Assembly (NCBI GenBank): GCA_033763355.1
Contig: JANRKT010000307.1
Span: 1 to 18,267, forward strand
From: JANRKT01 sp033763355
Lineage (GTDB): Bacteria > Bacteroidota > Bacteroidia > Chitinophagales > Chitinophagaceae
Direction of reading: 5' to 3'
DNA: 18,267 nucleotides
A model generated the notes under the pieces. The model saw only the letters and a list, made by a program, of their open reading frames with translations, had not been told where the DNA came from and did no database searches. The position numbers and the translations under genes were made by a program. Positions 14,517-18,267 of the stretch are shown piece by piece. Position 1 is the first letter of the stretch; the number at the start of each line of letters is the position of its first letter.

Positions 14517-17414
14517 ATGTCAAAACTTTTTTTCAGGCCAAGCAGTGTTACGTTTTTTACTTTCCTGCTGGTATTATTATTTTCCTGCAAAACACAAAAT
14601 AAAAATTCAACTCACTCCGGCGAATTGAAATTGTATCTCCCGGATAACCTTGAGGCAACATTGTGGGCCGAATCCCCGATGTTATACAACCCTACCAATA
14701 TTGATGTGGATTCGAGGGGAAGAATATGGGTAGCGGAAGCTGTTAATTACCGCAACTACAACAACGACTCTGCAAAATTTTATCATCATTCCAAAGGCGA
14801 CCGCATCATGATACTTGAAGATACTGATGGTGACGGCAAAGCTGATTCATCAAAAGTATTTGTGCAGGACAAAGATTTGCTATCACCTGTGGGGCTTGCA
14901 GTAATGGGAAACAAGGTAATTGTTTCCTGTTCGCCTAACCTTATTGTTTATACTGATGAGAACGGCGATGATGTACCTGATAAAAAAGAAATCATGCTTA
15001 CCGGTTTTGGCGGCAGGGACCATGACCACTCCCTCCATGCAATAGTTGCTGGGCCTGATGGCAACTGGTATTTCAATACGGGTAATGCAGGTCCGCATAT
15101 TGTAAAAGATAAAGCAGGATGGACACTCCGCTCAGGAAGCATGTACACAGGCGGTTCGCCATATAATGATAAGAATGAGGGTAACTTGAAGAGCGATGAT
15201 GGAAAAGTTTGGGTGGGTGGCCTTGCATTGCGGATAAAACCGGATGCAACGGGCTTGAAAGTAATGGGGCATAATTTCCGTAACGCTTATGAAGTTGCTA
15301 TTGATTCTTATGGCAACCTCTGGCAGAATGACAACGACGATCAGGTGGTAACCTGCCGCACTACATGGTTAATGGAAGGTGGCAATGCAGGTTATTTCAG
15401 TGCAGACGGAACAAGGTCGTGGGAAGCAGACCAGCGGCCGGGCCAGGATATTTTTGCTGCACACTGGCACCAGGAAGACCCCGGTGTAATGCCTGCAGGC
15501 GACAGAACCGGTGCCGGCTCACCCACTGGTATTACTATAAATGAAAGTGATGTATTGGGTAAAGAATACCTTGGCATGTTGCTGAGCGCCGAGGCAGGGC
15601 GTAATGTGATATTCGGCTACAGGCCTTCCCTGAAAAAATCAGGATATGATTTAGGCGAAAGAAAAAATTTAATTACTTCTCTTTCCGAAGATAACCCAGG
15701 TTATGAATGGAATGATTCTGCGCAAAATGCACAGCAGGAAAAATGGTTTCGTCCAAGTGATGTGGCTATTGGTACCGATGGCGCCATTTATATAGCCGAT
15801 TGGTATGACCCTGTTGTAGGCGGCCACCAGATGAAAGATAAAAAAGCTTACGGAAGGATTTACCGCATAGCCCCGAAGAATAAAAAATTGATTCAGCCGA
15901 AGATTGATTTAAATACAACCTCCGGACGAATTGGTGCATTGAAAAACCCTGCTGTTAATGTACGCAACCTTGGTTTTGAAAAACTAAAACAACAGGGTGA
16001 AGCGGCGATTGAACCGGTTAAAGCATTATTGAAAGATGAGAACCCTTACATAAAGGCAAGGGCAGTGTGGCTGCTTTCGCAACTGGGGGAGAGGGGAAAA
16101 GCTGAAACAGAAAAATTGCTCAGCGATAATGATGAACAGTTGAGAACAGTCGCTTTTCGTGCCTTGCGTCAATTGTCAGCTGATATTATTCCATATGCAG
16201 GGCAGATGGCTGCTGACCCGTCTGCTTTTGTAAGAAGGGAAGCAGCTGTTGCTTTACGTGATCTGCCTTTTGAAAAAGCAAAACCTGTTTTGCTCAGGCT
16301 GATGCAGCAATACGATGGTGAAGACCGCTGGTATCTTGAAGCATGTGGCGCTGCAGCAGAAAATGATGCCGGCAAATGGTATCCTGAAATCATAAAAATA
16401 TTTGGCAATGAAGCCCCGGGTTCTGCAGGATATAAAAAGATGATAAATTTATTGTGGAGGCTTCACCCGGCTGAATCTGTAAATTTATTCGCATCAAGGG
16501 CAAGAGATTCTTCCATCTCCGAAGCTGAAAGGAGAGATGCCATAACTGCGCTCGGGTTTGTCAGAGACAGATCTGCGGCATTGGCCATGATTGAACTTTC
16601 AAAGAACAAACTGAAAGATGTATCGGAGTTATCCGCTTACTGGGTTTCTTTCAGGCAAAGCAATGACTGGTATGCTTTACTGGATTGGAAGAAGACCGGT
16701 GTAAACACAGCATACGAGAAGAAGCTTGCAATGATGAAGGTAAAAAGGGGGATCATCCTTGATGAAAGCATATCTGTTCATGAACGTGAATTCCGTTTAA
16801 GGGAAATGGCAATGGATTCTTTGGGCGGACAAATGCTGATCGGGCTTGCTGTTGAAAATAAACTCCCGCAGAATATCAATCAGTCGGCCGGGAAATGGAT
16901 TTTCAGCAACCCTGATCTTACGGTGAGGGTACAGGCAGGCAGATATTTTAAAAGGCCGGGTGCGGGGAAAGTATTTTCCATTGAAGAGATCAGCAAAATG
17001 CCGCATGATGCCGTTGCAGGAAAAACCGTATTTGCAAAGCAATGCGCAACCTGTCACCGTGCCGGCAAAGAAGGGAACAATATCGGCCCTGAACTTACAT
17101 TGATCAAAAAGAAATTCGACCGTATGGGTTTGTTAGATGCCATTATCAATCCCGGTGCAGCAATTGTATTTGGTTACGAACCATGGCTCATCAATACCAA
17201 AGAAGGTGGATCTTTTTTTGGTTTTCTTGTGGCAGAGAACAAACAAACCCTTACCATTAAAGACGCAACAGGGCGGAAGCATATTATACCCGTTAATAAG
17301 ATCAGCTCCCGTAAAAAACAAACCAACAGTTTAATGCCCGACCCCGCTACAATGGGATTAACCGAAAAGGACCTTGCTGATGTTACCGGGTACCTGCTTA
17401 CGCTGAAGGAGTAA
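14517..17414 (+). CDS. PVC-type haem-binding lipoprotein: beta-propeller, HEAT repeats, cytochrome c
   Basis: A 965-residue lipoprotein. The signal peptide ends in the lipobox LLFSC (Cys24), and the residues after Cys are basic/neutral (KTQNKN), so surface display is not indicated. Residues about 40-450 are a membrane-bound-dehydrogenase/sorbosone-dehydrogenase-like propeller ('PTNIDVDSRGRIWVAEAVNYR', a calcium-type DTDGDGKAD loop, 'FRNAYEVAIDSYGNLW', 'IYIADWYDPVVGGHQ'). Residues about 465-720 are HEAT-like helical pairs ('LLKDENPYIKARAVWLLSQLG'). Residues about 825-965 are a cytochrome c domain with one CATCH (Cys843, Cys846, His847) and possible distal Met in 'SLMPDPATM'. It probably oxidises a sugar or alcohol and passes electrons to its own haem. 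The ATG at 14517 is chosen over a TTG at 14505. Confidence 0.9.
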   Translation: MSKLFFRPSSVTFFTFLLVLLFSCKTQNKNSTHSGELKLYLPDNLEATLWAESPMLYNPTNIDVDSRGRIWVAEAVNYRNYNNDSAKFYHHSKGDRIMILEDTDGDGKADSSKVFVQDKDLLSPVGLAVMGNKVIVSCSPNLIVYTDENGDDVPDKKEIMLTGFGGRDHDHSLHAIVAGPDGNWYFNTGNAGPHIVKDKAGWTLRSGSMYTGGSPYNDKNEGNLKSDDGKVWVGGLALRIKPDATGLKVMGHNFRNAYEVAIDSYGNLWQNDNDDQVVTCRTTWLMEGGNAGYFSADGTRSWEADQRPGQDIFAAHWHQEDPGVMPAGDRTGAGSPTGITINESDVLGKEYLGMLLSAEAGRNVIFGYRPSLKKSGYDLGERKNLITSLSEDNPGYEWNDSAQNAQQEKWFRPSDVAIGTDGAIYIADWYDPVVGGHQMKDKKAYGRIYRIAPKNKKLIQPKIDLNTTSGRIGALKNPAVNVRNLGFEKLKQQGEAAIEPVKALLKDENPYIKARAVWLLSQLGERGKAETEKLLSDNDEQLRTVAFRALRQLSADIIPYAGQMAADPSAFVRREAAVALRDLPFEKAKPVLLRLMQQYDGEDRWYLEACGAAAENDAGKWYPEIIKIFGNEAPGSAGYKKMINLLWRLHPAESVNLFASRARDSSISEAERRDAITALGFVRDRSAALAMIELSKNKLKDVSELSAYWVSFRQSNDWYALLDWKKTGVNTAYEKKLAMMKVKRGIILDESISVHEREFRLREMAMDSLGGQMLIGLAVENKLPQNINQSAGKWIFSNPDLTVRVQAGRYFKRPGAGKVFSIEEISKMPHDAVAGKTVFAKQCATCHRAGKEGNNIGPELTLIKKKFDRMGLLDAIINPGAAIVFGYEPWLINTKEGGSFFGFLVAENKQTLTIKDATGRKHIIPVNKISSRKKQTNSLMPDPATMGLTEKDLADVTGYLLTLKE

Positions 17415-17480
17415 CTTGGATTTGTTCCTTATACAAGGCAGCGCTTGCAAAGCCCTAAACAAACAAAAAAAGTACATTAA

Positions 17481-17512
17481 GAAAACCGTAGTCTCCAAAG
17501 ACTACAGTTTTC
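17481..17512. terminator. Bidirectional intrinsic terminator hairpin
   Basis: GAAAAC and GTAGTCT (17481-17494) pair with AGACTAC and GTTTTC (17499-17512), with one mismatch (C487/A506) and a CCAA loop. A-rich and T-rich flanks on both sides allow termination in either direction. It lies between the convergent haem lipoprotein gene and the small hypothetical gene. The rest of this 155-bp gap shows nothing else. Confidence 0.8.
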
Positions 17513-17569
17513 TTTATAGTAACCGTAATTTTCAAAAATCATGTATTGTGGGGCGAAAGAAATAATTGC

Positions 17570-17914
17570 TCAGTGATATTTCTCCAGTAAAATAATTGGT
17601 GTTCCGATTTCACTTAACCATTCACTGGCTACATAGGCATAATTGTCTGGAAATTTGTCAGGGTCTATTTTGTCAATGTCATTAGCTATATGGCTTTTCA
17701 CTTTTGATTTCCAAAAATCAAACGATTTTTTGCCGCTAATCCATTCTAGTTTCATCCCAAGGTCTGCAATTACAAACTCAATGGGAGTTTTTTTTAAAAG
17801 GGCATGTATATTTTCGTCTGTCAAATATCTCTTTCTTTGAGCATATATATCTTCTTTGTCTGTCCAAAGATTTGTTAGTGGTATCTGTGTTACTATTTTG
17901 CCTTCGTTTTTCAT
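17570..17914 (-). CDS. Hypothetical 114-aa protein
   Basis: A small soluble protein with no signal peptide or membrane segment. Segments such as IPLTNLWTD, RKRYLTDENIHALLKKTPIEFVIADLGMKLEWI, FDFWKSKVKSHI and YAYVASEWLSEIGTPIILLEKYH have the mix of strands, helices and charged/aromatic residues of a real globular protein. I do not recognise a domain. The ATG at 17914 has a weak AGGAA just upstream. The local sequence is more AT-rich than its neighbours, which may suggest acquisition. It stands alone, convergent with the haem lipoprotein and separated by about 100 bp from the TonB receptor, so context gives no function. Confidence 0.6.
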   Translation of the reverse strand: MKNEGKIVTQIPLTNLWTDKEDIYAQRKRYLTDENIHALLKKTPIEFVIADLGMKLEWISGKKSFDFWKSKVKSHIANDIDKIDPDKFPDNYAYVASEWLSEIGTPIILLEKYH

Positions 17915-18014
17915 TTCCTGTTTACAAGTGTTTTTTTCAGAATTAACACCAACTCCAAAATTTACGTACCAACACTCTAAAAATATGTGGCAATAAAACT
18001 AAAATAGTTGTATT

Positions 18015-18267
18015 TCAAAACCTCGCCAGCAACTTTAAATTCACCAGCCTTGGCGTTAAACGGTTGGGGATGGTATAAACGGTGTTGGAAAAATCTTTGA
18101 TGAGCAGGTATGAAATTGTATTGCGGCGGTCAAGCAGGTTAAATACTTCAAGGCTCAGCCAGATGTTTTCAAAATTGCGGAAGGGGCTATGGCTGCGGCG
18201 GTTGCTGCGGTCGCTGTCAAGCAGCAATGCGCTGAAACCAATGTCTGCACGGATGTAGGGATCAACA
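18015..18267 (-). CDS. TonB-dependent receptor, C-terminal end (5' part outside window)
   Basis: The minus-strand frame runs from the window edge to a TGA at 18015-18017, giving the last 83 or so residues of a protein. It reads DPYIRADIGFSALLLDSD, then 'NFENIWLSLEVFNLLDRRNTISYLLI' and 'YTIPNRLTPRLVNLKLLARF'. Alternating hydrophobic strands, the 'SLEVFNLLDRRNT' loop, a final 'R...VNLKLLARF' strand and a terminal Phe are characteristic of the last strands of a TonB-dependent outer-membrane barrel. A TTG-initiated ORF starting at 18227 is only an internal piece. The substrate cannot be told from this end. Confidence 0.8.
   Translation of the reverse strand, partial: VDPYIRADIGFSALLLDSDRSNRRSHSPFRNFENIWLSLEVFNLLDRRNTISYLLIKDFSNTVYTIPNRLTPRLVNLKLLARF

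Overview
The window looks like a chromosomal segment of a member of the Bacteroidota, most likely a Chitinophagia/Chitinophagaceae-type bacterium. Reasons: the C-terminal end of a TonB-dependent receptor, a DUF6702 protein, a lipobox-bearing haem/propeller protein, a VPS10/BNR-repeat exported protein, two promoters matching the Bacteroidota consensus (TTTG, about 20 nt, TAnnTTTG), and almost no Shine-Dalgarno sequences before start codons. The assignment is inferred from gene families and signals, not from a marker-gene search.

Layout. 1-926 (-): start of an exported BNR/sortilin-like repeat protein, cut by the window edge. 1031-1696 (+): exported MORN-like repeat protein. 1943-3028 (+): SPFH/band-7 membrane protein plus a 64-aa ribbon-helix-helix protein, behind a clear promoter. 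3122-6041 (-): M1 metallopeptidase and HupE/UreJ-like membrane protein, divergent from a DUF6702 protein (6082-6597, +). 6642-7737 (+): prfB with an intact programmed +1 frameshift. 7937-10107 (+): pruA and pyrR. 10248-12376 (-): M90/MtfA-like peptidase and a DUF2130 coiled-coil/nuclease-like protein. 12501-13142: an IS200-like element whose small tyrosine transposase is bracketed by six hairpins in mirrored order. 13228-14097 and 14517-17414 (+): a Tat-type sugar isomerase-like protein and a large PVC-type c-haem lipoprotein, separated by a tandem-repeat region. 17570-17914 (-): a small unknown protein. 18015-18267 (-): C-terminus of a TonB-dependent receptor.

How the genes fit together. Most are housekeeping or cell-envelope genes in short transcription units: proline catabolism (pruA), pyrimidine regulation/salvage (pyrR), translation termination (prfB), and several envelope metalloenzymes or transporters. 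The M1/HupE/DUF6702 cluster could be one envelope peptide or metal module, and the isomerase/c-haem pair could belong to periplasmic sugar oxidation. Both are inferences from neighbourhood.

I see no defence island, prophage, CRISPR array, tRNA or rRNA. The least ordinary content lies between genes: the hairpin-flanked IS200-like element, and three intergenic repeats that look like variants of one template.
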